Positions 43,259 through 50,647 of a stretch of DNA of 64,000 nt are shown here, piece after piece (position 1 is the first letter of the stretch; every line of letters starts with the position of its first letter). Under the pieces are notes generated by a model, which searched no databases, was not told where the DNA came from, and saw only the letters and a program-made list of their open reading frames with translations. The DNA lies in the NCBI GenBank assembly GCA_024693065.1, contig JAILLP010000004.1:124001-188000 (forward strand), in the 5' to 3' direction. Position numbers and translations under genes: made by a program. The DNA is from Paludibacteraceae bacterium. Lineage in GTDB: Bacteria > Bacteroidota > Bacteroidia > Bacteroidales > Paludibacteraceae.

Positions 43259-45370
43259 ATGACGGACAATTGTTTGCAGTTGATGGATACGTACGACCTG
43301 CTTCCACAGGAGCGGGAGGAGTTGTCACGTCTGTTCGCTACGGACCATCCTTTGATGAAAAGGGGATGTGACATCGTCCGCATCATCAAGGAGGAGGTGG
43401 ATTTGGGCAAGGTGCCGGTGGTCGGTGTCCTGCTCTACGAGGCAGTGCTTGCCGAGCTGACCACCCCCGAGGCTGTCCAGACCCTATTCGGTGAGCAGGT
43501 CGCCACGTTTGTCAACTCCTTGCTCAAGGTGGGCGAGTTGTACAGGAACCATCCCCCGGTGGAGTCGGATGCCTTCAGGCGTCTATTGCTCTCCATGGCG
43601 GAGGATATCCGTGTGGTGATCGTGCTGATTTGTAGCCAATTATACCAAATCCGCAATTTGAGTCAGTACGACGAGGAGAGCCGCAACCGCATCGCCAAGG
43701 AGGCATCCTTCCTCTATTCGCCTTTGGCCCATCGTCTGGGTCTCTACAAGGTGAAGTCGGAGTTGGAGGACCTCTCCCTGAAACAAACCAATCCCGCCAT
43801 CTACGAGGATATCGTCAACAAACTACATGATACGAAGCAACAGCGCGACGCCTACATCAAGGCCTTCATCGAGCCGGTGCAGAAACGGTTGGAGGAGGCT
43901 GGTTTCACCTTCACGATGAAAGGGCGCACGAAGTCGGTCTATTCGATATGGAACAAGATGAAGAAGCAGAATACTGTCTTTGAGAATATCTACGACATCT
44001 TCGCCATCCGTATCATTTTAGATACTCCGTTGGAGAAGGAGAAGGCGGCTTGTTGGCAAGTCTATTCCATCGTCACGGACATGTACCAACCCAACCCGAA
44101 GCGTTTGCGGGATTGGTTATCTATACCAAAATCAAATGGTTACGAATCGCTCCACACCACCGTGATGGGTCCGGAGGGCAAGTGGGTGGAGGTGCAGATA
44201 CGCACGCAACGCATGGACGAAATCGCCGAGAAGGGATTCGCCGCCCACTTCAAGTACAAGGGTGTGAAGGGGGAAGCCCTCTTCGACGATTGGCTCGCCA
44301 ATGTGCGTGACCTGTTGCAACACCCTAACGTGGACGGTTTGGAATACATGGACGATTTCAAGCTGGATCTCTACGACAAGGAGGTGTTCGTCTTCACCCC
44401 TTCCGGCGAGTTGAAGCAGTTGCCGAAGGGCGCCACGTTGTTGGACTTCGCCTTCATGATCCATTCAGGCTTGGGCTCCAAGTGCATAGGCGGTAAGGTG
44501 AACGGTAAGAACGTGCCGATCCGTTACCAACTGAGTAGCGGTGACCAGGTGGAGATCATGACCGCTTCGAACCAGACGGTTCACAAGGAGTGGTTGGAGT
44601 TCGTGCAGACGACCAAGGCGCGGACGCACATCAAACGCATACTCAAGGAACAAGAGTCTGCCAACGTCGAGTTGGGCAAAGAACTGTTCAAACGTAGGCT
44701 GAAGAACTGGAAGCTCGAGTACGACGAGCGGGTCGCCGCTAAGTTGGCGAAGAAAATAGGCTGTGCCACGATACAGATATTCTACCAACGTTTGGCGGAG
44801 GATAGTATAGACTTCTCAAAGATAAAAGACCTCTATGTGGAGTGCTCCACGGACGCCAAGCCCGACGAGGTGCGTACCGCGGATGGTTTCGAGCATATCT
44901 CTTCATCCTCCACGGATCCGGACAAGGAGGATGTCTTGGTGATAGACGATCATCTGCAGGGCATACTCTATACGCTCTCGAAGTGTTGCAACCCGATCTA
45001 TGGCGACGACATCTTCGGGTTCGTCTCCGTGAGGGGAACCATCAAGATACACAAGAAGGATTGCCCGAATGCGCCGCAGATGCTCTCCCGCTTCGGCTAT
45101 CGTTTCATCAAGGCGAGGTGGGCCGGCAAGTCAGGCACGCAGTACAACTGCACCCTGCATGTCACCGGTACGGACGATATAGGCATTGTCACGAACATCT
45201 CCTCGTTGATACAAAAGGAGACGAACGTGTCGTTACGGGCCATGTCCGTGGATTCGTCCGACGGCCTCTTCCGTGGCACCCTCACCGTCACTGTTTCGGA
45301 CACGCATGTGTTGGAGGATGTGATCAAGAAGATCAAGGCGATCAGAGGCGTGAAGAGCGTGGAGCGTTAG
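43259..45370 (+). CDS. RelA/SpoT family (p)ppGpp synthetase with degenerate hydrolase domain
   Basis: A 703-residue long RSH protein. The synthetase domain is intact: MKGRTKSVYSIWNKMKKQ near 219-236, IYDIFAIRII near 242, WLSIPKSNGYESLHTTVMGPEG near 284. TGS (VFVFTPSGELKQLPKGATLLDFAF, about 380-440) and a C-terminal ACT domain (LHVTGTDDIGIVTNISSLI, about 630-703) follow. In the N-terminal HD region the expected HDxxEDT motif is absent; VVGVLLYEAVLAELTT stands in its place. It therefore looks like a RelA-type enzyme with synthesis only, and a second RSH should supply hydrolysis. ribE follows about 40 bases downstream. Confidence 0.92.
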   Translation: MTDNCLQLMDTYDLLPQEREELSRLFATDHPLMKRGCDIVRIIKEEVDLGKVPVVGVLLYEAVLAELTTPEAVQTLFGEQVATFVNSLLKVGELYRNHPPVESDAFRRLLLSMAEDIRVVIVLICSQLYQIRNLSQYDEESRNRIAKEASFLYSPLAHRLGLYKVKSELEDLSLKQTNPAIYEDIVNKLHDTKQQRDAYIKAFIEPVQKRLEEAGFTFTMKGRTKSVYSIWNKMKKQNTVFENIYDIFAIRIILDTPLEKEKAACWQVYSIVTDMYQPNPKRLRDWLSIPKSNGYESLHTTVMGPEGKWVEVQIRTQRMDEIAEKGFAAHFKYKGVKGEALFDDWLANVRDLLQHPNVDGLEYMDDFKLDLYDKEVFVFTPSGELKQLPKGATLLDFAFMIHSGLGSKCIGGKVNGKNVPIRYQLSSGDQVEIMTASNQTVHKEWLEFVQTTKARTHIKRILKEQESANVELGKELFKRRLKNWKLEYDERVAAKLAKKIGCATIQIFYQRLAEDSIDFSKIKDLYVECSTDAKPDEVRTADGFEHISSSSTDPDKEDVLVIDDHLQGILYTLSKCCNPIYGDDIFGFVSVRGTIKIHKKDCPNAPQMLSRFGYRFIKARWAGKSGTQYNCTLHVTGTDDIGIVTNISSLIQKETNVSLRAMSVDSSDGLFRGTLTVTVSDTHVLEDVIKKIKAIRGVKSVER

Positions 45371-45408
45371 TCTAATTGTTTGAATATAAAAGAAATAGAT
45401 ATATAATT

Positions 45409-46014
45409 ATGTTTTCAGGAATAGTAGAGACGGCGGCCAAGGTGGTCGCGTTACGAAAAGATCAGGAGAATCTGCACATCACGATGACCTGTCCTTTCGT
45501 GTCAGAATTGAAAATAGACCAGAGTGTGGCGCATAACGGTGTGTGCCTGACGGTGGTGGAGAAGACGGCCGACACCTATACGGTGACCGCCATCCAAGAG
45601 ACGCTTCGTCGCTCGAACCTTGGGCTCCTCAAAGAGGGTAGCCTCGTCAATCTGGAGCGCAGCATGGTGATGAACGGGCGGTTGGACGGGCACATCGTGC
45701 AGGGACATGTGGACCAGGTGGCGAAGTGCGTCGGCAAGAAATCCGAGGAGGGCAGTTGGTATTTCACCTTCCAATACGACATGGACGCCGAGATGGCCAA
45801 GAAGGGCTATGTGACGGTCGAGAAGGGATCCGTGACGGTGAACGGAGTCAGCCTGACGGTCTGTGACTCCAAGAAGGACGGGTTCTCCGTGGCCATCATT
45901 CCGTACACCTACGAGCACACGAACTTCTGCCAGATCGAGGTGGGAAGCGTCGTGAACATCGAGTTCGACATCGTCGGCAAGTACATCAGCCGCATGTTGG
46001 AGTTCCGCGGATGA
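45409..46014 (+). CDS. ribE: Riboflavin synthase, alpha subunit
   Basis: Forms riboflavin by dismutation of two 6,7-dimethyl-8-ribityllumazine molecules. The N-terminal MFSGIVETAAKV is diagnostic and fixes the start at 45409; the longer frame from 45376 adds an unrelated leader. The two homologous barrels are visible: HNGVCLTVVEKTADTYTVTAI near 47 and VNGVSLTVCDSKKDGFSVAIIPYT near 145. DGHIVQGHVDQV near 95 is also conserved. At 201 residues it has normal length. No FMN riboswitch was seen and no other rib gene is adjacent. Confidence 0.95.
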   Translation: MFSGIVETAAKVVALRKDQENLHITMTCPFVSELKIDQSVAHNGVCLTVVEKTADTYTVTAIQETLRRSNLGLLKEGSLVNLERSMVMNGRLDGHIVQGHVDQVAKCVGKKSEEGSWYFTFQYDMDAEMAKKGYVTVEKGSVTVNGVSLTVCDSKKDGFSVAIIPYTYEHTNFCQIEVGSVVNIEFDIVGKYISRMLEFRG

Positions 46015-46057
46015 CGCATTCGGGGCGGGAACGTTTGTCTTTCCACCCGAAAAACAT

Positions 46058-46065
46058 TAATTTTG
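46058..46065 (+). promoter_or_regulatory. -7 box TAATTTTG upstream of iorA
   Basis: Exact TAnnTTTG match 48 bases before the ATG. Confidence 0.6.
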
Positions 46066-46112
46066 TGGTTAGATTTATTCTTTACTAATTGGATATTAAA
46101 GGAAACTAGATA

Positions 46113-47702
46113 ATGAAACAATTGTTATTGGCTGATGAGGCCATTGCCCAGGGGGCGATAGATGGTGGACTTTCAGGTGTTTACGCATATCCAGGAACAC
46201 CTTCCACCGAGATCACGGAGTATATCCAGAACTCCAAGCAAGCGAAGGAACGTAATATCCACAGCCATTGGTCATCCAATGAGAAGACAGCCATGGAGGC
46301 TGCCCTTGGTATGTCATACGGAGGCAAGCGTTCGTTGGTTTGCATGAAGCATGTGGGTATGAACGTGGCGGCGGACTGTTTCGTGAACACCGCCATCACG
46401 GGTGTGAACGGAGGTATGATGGTGCTGGCGGCGGACGATCCGTCGATGCACTCCTCTCAGAACGAGCAGGACTCCCGCTTCTATGGCAACTTCGCCATGA
46501 TCCCTATCCTGGAGCCATCCAATCAGCAAGAGGCATACGATATGGCCTACAATGGTTTTGACCTCTCCGAGAAGTTGGGCTACCCTGTCCTGATGCGCAT
46601 CGTCACCCGTTTGGCGCACTCCCGCTCAGGCGTGGAGCGCAAGGAGGTGCGGCCGGAGAACGGTAACAGCGTACCTGCGGACCCACGTCAGTTCGTGTTG
46701 TTGCCAGCCATCGCGCGCCGCCGTTACCAACACTTGTTGGACATGCAGGGCGAGATATTGTCCGCTTCCGAGAACTCACCATACAACCGTTACATCGACG
46801 GAAACAACAAGAAGATCGGTGTGGTGGCTTGCGGAATCGGTATCAACTACTTGAACGAGGTTTACCCGGAGGGTTGCGAATACCCTGTTGTCAAGGTTTC
46901 CCAATACCCGTTGCCTAAGAAGATGATCGACAAGCTGGCTTCAGAGTGTGAGTCCCTCTTGGTGATCGAGGACGGTTATCCGTTCGTGGAGAACCAGTTG
47001 AAGGGCTTCTTCGAGGCGAAGAAGGTGATGGGCCGCTTGGACGGCACGTTGCCGCGCACGGGCGAATTGGATCCGGACAGCGTGGGCAAGGCCTTCGGAA
47101 GAGAGCATAAGTCTGTTTACAGCATACCATCCGTCGTGAAGATGCGTCCACCGCAGATGTGCCAGGGATGTGGCCACCGTGACATGTACGAGGCCCTGAA
47201 CGAGGTGCTCCGCGGCTATGAGCACAGCAAGGTGTTCGGCGACATCGGTTGCTACACGTTGGGTGCGTTGCCTCCATACCAGGCGATCAACTCCTGCGTG
47301 GACATGGGCGCCTCCATCACCATGGCGAAGGGTGCGGCGGATGCAGGCATCTACCCGGCTGTGGCAGTGATCGGAGACTCCACCTTCACGCACTCCGGTA
47401 TGACCGGTCTCTTGGATGCGGTGGATGAGAACGCTAACATCACGGTTGTGATTTCAGACAATGAGACGACCGCCATGACGGGTGGTCAGGACTCCCAAGG
47501 TACGGGTAAGATCGAGAGTATCTGCCTCGGCTTGGGCGTGGATCCTGCGCACCTCCGTGTGTTCGTTCCGTTGAAGAAGAACTATGACGAGATGATAAAG
47601 ATCATCAAGGAGGAGGTCGATTACAAGGGACTCTCCGTCATCATCCCTCGTCGTGAGTGCATCCAGACGCTCACGCGCAAGATGAAGGCCAAGAAGAAAT
47701 AA
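46113..47702 (+). CDS. iorA: Indolepyruvate:ferredoxin oxidoreductase alpha subunit (thiamine diphosphate-dependent)
   Basis: Oxidatively decarboxylates aryl pyruvates such as indolepyruvate to aryl-acyl-CoA. The N-terminal pyruvate-binding half begins with the expected YAYPGTPSTEI near residue 21 and HVGMNVAADCF near 79. The thiamine diphosphate half has CQGCGHRDMYEAL near 350, GDIGCYTLGA near 376 and GDSTFTHSGMTGL followed by VISDNETTAMTGG near 424-455. At 529 residues it lacks the C-terminal two-cluster ferredoxin domain common in IorA. No iorB gene is adjacent; the next gene is an exonuclease. Its beta subunit must be elsewhere. Confidence 0.9.
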   Translation: MKQLLLADEAIAQGAIDGGLSGVYAYPGTPSTEITEYIQNSKQAKERNIHSHWSSNEKTAMEAALGMSYGGKRSLVCMKHVGMNVAADCFVNTAITGVNGGMMVLAADDPSMHSSQNEQDSRFYGNFAMIPILEPSNQQEAYDMAYNGFDLSEKLGYPVLMRIVTRLAHSRSGVERKEVRPENGNSVPADPRQFVLLPAIARRRYQHLLDMQGEILSASENSPYNRYIDGNNKKIGVVACGIGINYLNEVYPEGCEYPVVKVSQYPLPKKMIDKLASECESLLVIEDGYPFVENQLKGFFEAKKVMGRLDGTLPRTGELDPDSVGKAFGREHKSVYSIPSVVKMRPPQMCQGCGHRDMYEALNEVLRGYEHSKVFGDIGCYTLGALPPYQAINSCVDMGASITMAKGAADAGIYPAVAVIGDSTFTHSGMTGLLDAVDENANITVVISDNETTAMTGGQDSQGTGKIESICLGLGVDPAHLRVFVPLKKNYDEMIKIIKEEVDYKGLSVIIPRRECIQTLTRKMKAKKK

Positions 47703-47712
47703 TATCATAGCG

Positions 47713-47752
47713 AGGGGGAATGCAGGTTTGCTGGCATTCCCCCTTTCCTTTC
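47713..47752 (+). terminator. Terminator after iorA
   Basis: AGGGGGAATGC at 47713-47723 pairs with GCATTCCCCCT at 47734-47744, followed by a T-rich tail. Confidence 0.9.
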
Positions 47753-47791
47753 AATCATACCTGTTTATTAAAATTTTAAAACTGAGAAATT

Positions 47792-48511
47792 ATGCCTGAT
47801 TTGAAAAACATTCTGTTTTTGGACATTGAGACGGCCCCTATGACGGCCACGTTGAGTGAATTGGACCCCGCTTTGGCGCATCTGTGGAAAGAGAAGGTGG
47901 AGCAGATGAGGCGACGGGTGCCGGAGCGTTACACGGACGATTGCACGGCCGAGAGCATGTACCATGAGGCGGGTATCTTCGCTGAATTCGGACGTGTGGT
48001 CTGTATCTCCGTAGGGTTCGCCTACGAGGAGGAGGGCGCGCTCCTTTTCAGGGAGAAATCCTTCTACGGGGAGGATGAACGGCAGTTGTTGCTCGACTTC
48101 GCCGACCTGCTGAACCACTCCTACCAGACACCGAACCATTACCTTTGCGGACACAACGCGAAGGAGTTCGATTTCCCCTTCATTGCCCGTCGGATGCTTA
48201 TCCATGGTATTCAATTGCCTGAAATATTGAATGTTGCGGGAAGGAAGCCGTGGGAGGTCCGCCTATTGGACACGATGGATATGTGGAAGTTCGGGGACTA
48301 CAAGCATTACACCTCGCTGAAGCTCCTATGCGCCGTGTTTAACATCCCCACGCCGAAGGATGATATCGATGGCAGCCAGGTGGCGGGTGTCTTCTACGAG
48401 GAGCGAGATCTGAAGCGCATCGCGGTCTATTGCGAGAAGGATGTGTTGGCGATGGCGAGGGCGTATTTGCGGATGCGAGGAGAGGGGAGAGAGTTAAGAG
48501 TTAAGAATTAA
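47792..48511 (+). CDS. DEDD-family 3'-5' exonuclease (PolB-like predicted exonuclease)
   Basis: A 239-residue ribonuclease H-like exonuclease. Exo I is ILFLDIETAP near residues 7-16, Exo II CGHNAKEFDFPFIARRM near 117, and Exo III YCEKDVLAMARAYLRM near 213, so the D-E-D-D residues are present. Such stand-alone proteins trim single-stranded DNA or RNA ends. The last eight residues (GRELRVKN) are encoded by a run of TTAAGAA-type heptamers, so the natural C-terminus may have been altered by that repeat. It is a single gene after the iorA terminator. Confidence 0.85.
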   Translation: MPDLKNILFLDIETAPMTATLSELDPALAHLWKEKVEQMRRRVPERYTDDCTAESMYHEAGIFAEFGRVVCISVGFAYEEEGALLFREKSFYGEDERQLLLDFADLLNHSYQTPNHYLCGHNAKEFDFPFIARRMLIHGIQLPEILNVAGRKPWEVRLLDTMDMWKFGDYKHYTSLKLLCAVFNIPTPKDDIDGSQVAGVFYEERDLKRIAVYCEKDVLAMARAYLRMRGEGRELRVKN

Positions 48512-48528
48512 GAATTAAGAATTAAGAG
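48492..48528. repeat. TTAAGAA heptamer array through the exonuclease stop codon
   Basis: Five tandem units of TTAAGAG/TTAAGAA. The gene stop at 48509-48511 lies inside it. Because seven is not a multiple of three, a change in copy number would shift the end of the protein. Confidence 0.8.
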
Positions 48529-48534
48529 GACTAT

Positions 48535-48745
48535 GCGGTTCAATGTCCGCCCTGAAAGGGCATCACATTATCTAGCCCAGGGCAGCGCCCTGGGGGAATG
48601 GTCGGGGTGTTTTATTGCGCCCTGAAGGGGCAAAACATTATGGGTTATTTAACCCACACGGGTTTACACCACCCACCCAGGGCGATGCCCCGGGCTATAT
48701 CTGTTAAGGCCTTCCAGGCCTATGCGCACACCCTCGATGAACGCA
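48535..48745. repeat. REP-like cluster downstream of the exonuclease gene
   Basis: It contains CGCCCTGAAAGGGC near 48550, TAGCCCAGGGCAGCGCCCTGGG near 48573-48594, CGCCCTGAAGGGGC near 48621, CCCAGGGCGATGCCCCGGGCTAT near 48679 and GGCCTTCCAGGCC near 48710. No ORF is present. Confidence 0.75.
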
Positions 48746-48747
48746 TA

Positions 48748-48786
48748 ATTCAAAATTGACTACGTCGAACTAACGTTTCAAAATTC
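48748..48786. repeat. Left 39-bp inverted repeat of the first LRR cassette
   Basis: It is the reverse complement of 50242-50280 at 37 of 39 positions and abuts the LRR gene stop at 48787. A third copy is at 56723-56761. Confidence 0.85.
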
Positions 48787-50178
48787 TTAATTCTTAATTA
48801 TCTTCCATCCTTCCGGTATCCTATTTTGTCCGAACTCTTTCGGCAGGGCCTTCGGGCAGATGAAGGCGCCGTCAGGTGCGACGTTGTCGAGCCATAGGTC
48901 ATTGTCCCAGTATGCATGCTCCTCCGTTCCGCGTCTCTCGCCCCATTTGGTTAGTCCGACCTTGATCGTGTCGATGCGGTGGCAGTCGGCGAACATCTCC
49001 TTGTAGCAGTTGTAGTACATGGTCGAGGCGGGTAGTTCGGGCGCTTTCTCCAGCAACATGCAGCCGGCGAACATTCTCGTGTAGCAATAGTCCTTCAGCT
49101 TAGGGGCGGGTAGTTCAGGGGCTTGCCTGAGCGAATCGCAATCCTTGAACATCTCCTCGTAGCAGCCGTTGGAGAGGTGTATGGCGGGCAGTTCGGGTGC
49201 CTCTTCCAGGGCGGTGCAGTTCGTGAACATGGCGCGGTAGCACTCGTTGCTCAACTTGGTGGCGGGTAGGCGAGGCGCTTTCTTCAGACTGGAGCAGTTT
49301 TGGAACATGCTTCTGTAACACTCCACCGTCAATTTCGTGGCGGGTAGTTGTTCGGGCGCTTGCGTGAGTAGGGCGCAGTCGGAGAACATCGACACGTAGC
49401 AGTAATCCGCCAGGAGGGTTGCGGGCAGTTCGGGTGCTTGGACCAGTTTGGCGCACTCCATGAACATCTCCTTGTAGCAGCCCGACTTCAGGTCTGTGGC
49501 GGGCAGCTTGGGCGCTTGTTTCAGGTTGGCGCACTTCGAGAACATCTCCCAGTAGCAGTCTTGGGCTAATTGGGTAGCGGGCAGTTCGGGCGCTTCCTTT
49601 AGCCGGATGCAGTTCTTGAACATGCCCGAGTAGCATCCTTCCTTCAGGTCCGTGGCGGGAAGTTGCGGTGCTCGGGTCAGGCTGGCGCAGTCGACGAACA
49701 GTTCCCTGAAACAATCGTCGCAAGGGATGACCTTCGTCTTACCTAATCCGTCGATGAGGCTCATCACGCTACCGCTGGCGGCGATGCGACCCGTCATGGA
49801 GAAGTAGGCTGTGTTGTAGCTGCGAGAGAATCCGTTGGGATTTTCCCCTCTCAGCAGGACGCTGTCGCCTTTGTGCTCCAGGGTGACCGTCTCGTTGTTC
49901 CTGAGGGGTCTCCATGTCTTCCCTCCGTTTATCGAATATTGGACGTAAGGGGTGGTTTCCGTCACTCTTTTTTTGAGACGTTTTTTGAGTTTATCCCTCT
50001 TCCTGTATTCGTGGGATGAGGGTCTGTTGATGTGGAACGTGGAGTTGTCAGCCTCCGCCTTGAAGGAGAGGTAGTTGGCGTCTTTGGGGGTCTCGGTGGT
50101 GCATTGCGGCATCAGGAAGAGGAGAAGGCATTGCGCCACCATGAGTGTCAGAAGATGTACGAATCTGTTTCTTTTCAT
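48787..50178 (-). CDS. LRR-like surface lipoprotein, paralogue 1 (10 repeats)
   Basis: A 463-residue lipoprotein (signal ends LFLMPQC). A head domain of about 140 residues begins ANYLSFKAEADNSTFHI and contains the family hallmark GRIAASGSVMSLIDGLGKT. Ten copies of a 26-residue repeat follow, consensus C-Y-x2-M-F-x2-C-x2-L-x2-A-P-x-L-P-A-T-x-L, the first with CF in place of CY. One unit has an extra residue (APEQLPATKL). The C-terminal cap reads VAPDGAFICPKALPKEFGQ and GWKIIKN. The repeat is LRR-like; ligand unknown. The gene and its -7 box (50203-50210) sit between 39-bp inverted repeats. Confidence 0.8.
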   Translation of the reverse strand: MKRNRFVHLLTLMVAQCLLLFLMPQCTTETPKDANYLSFKAEADNSTFHINRPSSHEYRKRDKLKKRLKKRVTETTPYVQYSINGGKTWRPLRNNETVTLEHKGDSVLLRGENPNGFSRSYNTAYFSMTGRIAASGSVMSLIDGLGKTKVIPCDDCFRELFVDCASLTRAPQLPATDLKEGCYSGMFKNCIRLKEAPELPATQLAQDCYWEMFSKCANLKQAPKLPATDLKSGCYKEMFMECAKLVQAPELPATLLADYCYVSMFSDCALLTQAPEQLPATKLTVECYRSMFQNCSSLKKAPRLPATKLSNECYRAMFTNCTALEEAPELPAIHLSNGCYEEMFKDCDSLRQAPELPAPKLKDYCYTRMFAGCMLLEKAPELPASTMYYNCYKEMFADCHRIDTIKVGLTKWGERRGTEEHAYWDNDLWLDNVAPDGAFICPKALPKEFGQNRIPEGWKIIKN

Positions 50179-50202
50179 ATTGGTTCGATAGGTATTATAA
50201 TA

Positions 50203-50210
50203 CAAATATA
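50203..50210 (-). promoter_or_regulatory. -7 box TATATTTG of LRR paralogue 1
   Basis: Exact TAnnTTTG match. The same box lies at a similar distance upstream of paralogues 4 and 5 (53843-53850 and 55907-55914) but not of the two paralogues at 50.3-52.2 kb. Confidence 0.6.
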
Positions 50211-50241
50211 TGTTTTTTGTGTGATAAAATTAGAGAATTTT

Positions 50242-50280
50242 GAATTATGAAACGCTAGTTCGACGTAGTCAATTTTGAAT
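50242..50280. repeat. Right 39-bp inverted repeat of the first LRR cassette
   Basis: Pairs with 48748-48786. The same orientation recurs at 56723-56761, and in both the sequence continues with GGCCATCCGGTTCAT. Confidence 0.85.
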
Positions 50281-50298
50281 GGCCATCCGGTTCATCGT

Positions 50299-50322
50299 AG
50301 AGACGCATGATTATGCGTCTCT
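50299..50322. repeat. GAGACGCAT palindrome
   Basis: AGAGACGCAT and ATGCGTCTCT flank a four-base centre. It is related to the GAGACGATGT palindromes elsewhere and stands at the broken end of the adjoining pseudogene. Confidence 0.7.
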
Positions 50323-50339
50323 GCAACGGCCGTGCGTCT

Positions 50340-50579
50340 CTACTGAACATTTCTCCGTAACAATCCATTGCCAGTGTTGTGGCGGGTAGTGTCGTTTGTG
50401 AGTTTTTTCCATGTCTTCCCGCCATCTAAGGAGTATTGCACGTCTGGGCCGTTCCCCCCTGCGTTAGAGATGCCGAACGCCGAACTGTCCGTCTCCGCCG
50501 TGAAGGTGAGGTAGTTGGCGGCACTTGTTGTGCCGAGGAAAGAGAGGAGAAGTATGAAGAGGAAAAGAATTTGTCGCAT
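50340..50579 (-). pseudogene. Broken LRR paralogue 2 (head domain joined out of frame to one repeat)
   Basis: The signal peptide (MRQILFLFILLLSFLGTTSA) and the first 40 residues of the head domain (ANYLTFTAETDSSAFGIS ... SLDGGKTWKKLTNDT) are intact. The sequence then passes directly to DNA that encodes LPATTLAMDCYGEMF in another frame, i.e. a piece of the 26-residue repeat. It then ends at a dispersed palindrome. The rest of the head, most repeats and the cap are missing. It is best read as a deletion by recombination, frameshifted and dead. Confidence 0.8.
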
Positions 50580-50647
50580 AGGGATTAAGCGTTGAGAGTC
50601 GTTGGGATGTGAAGAGTCATGTTTGATGATATATTCGTTGAATGGGG

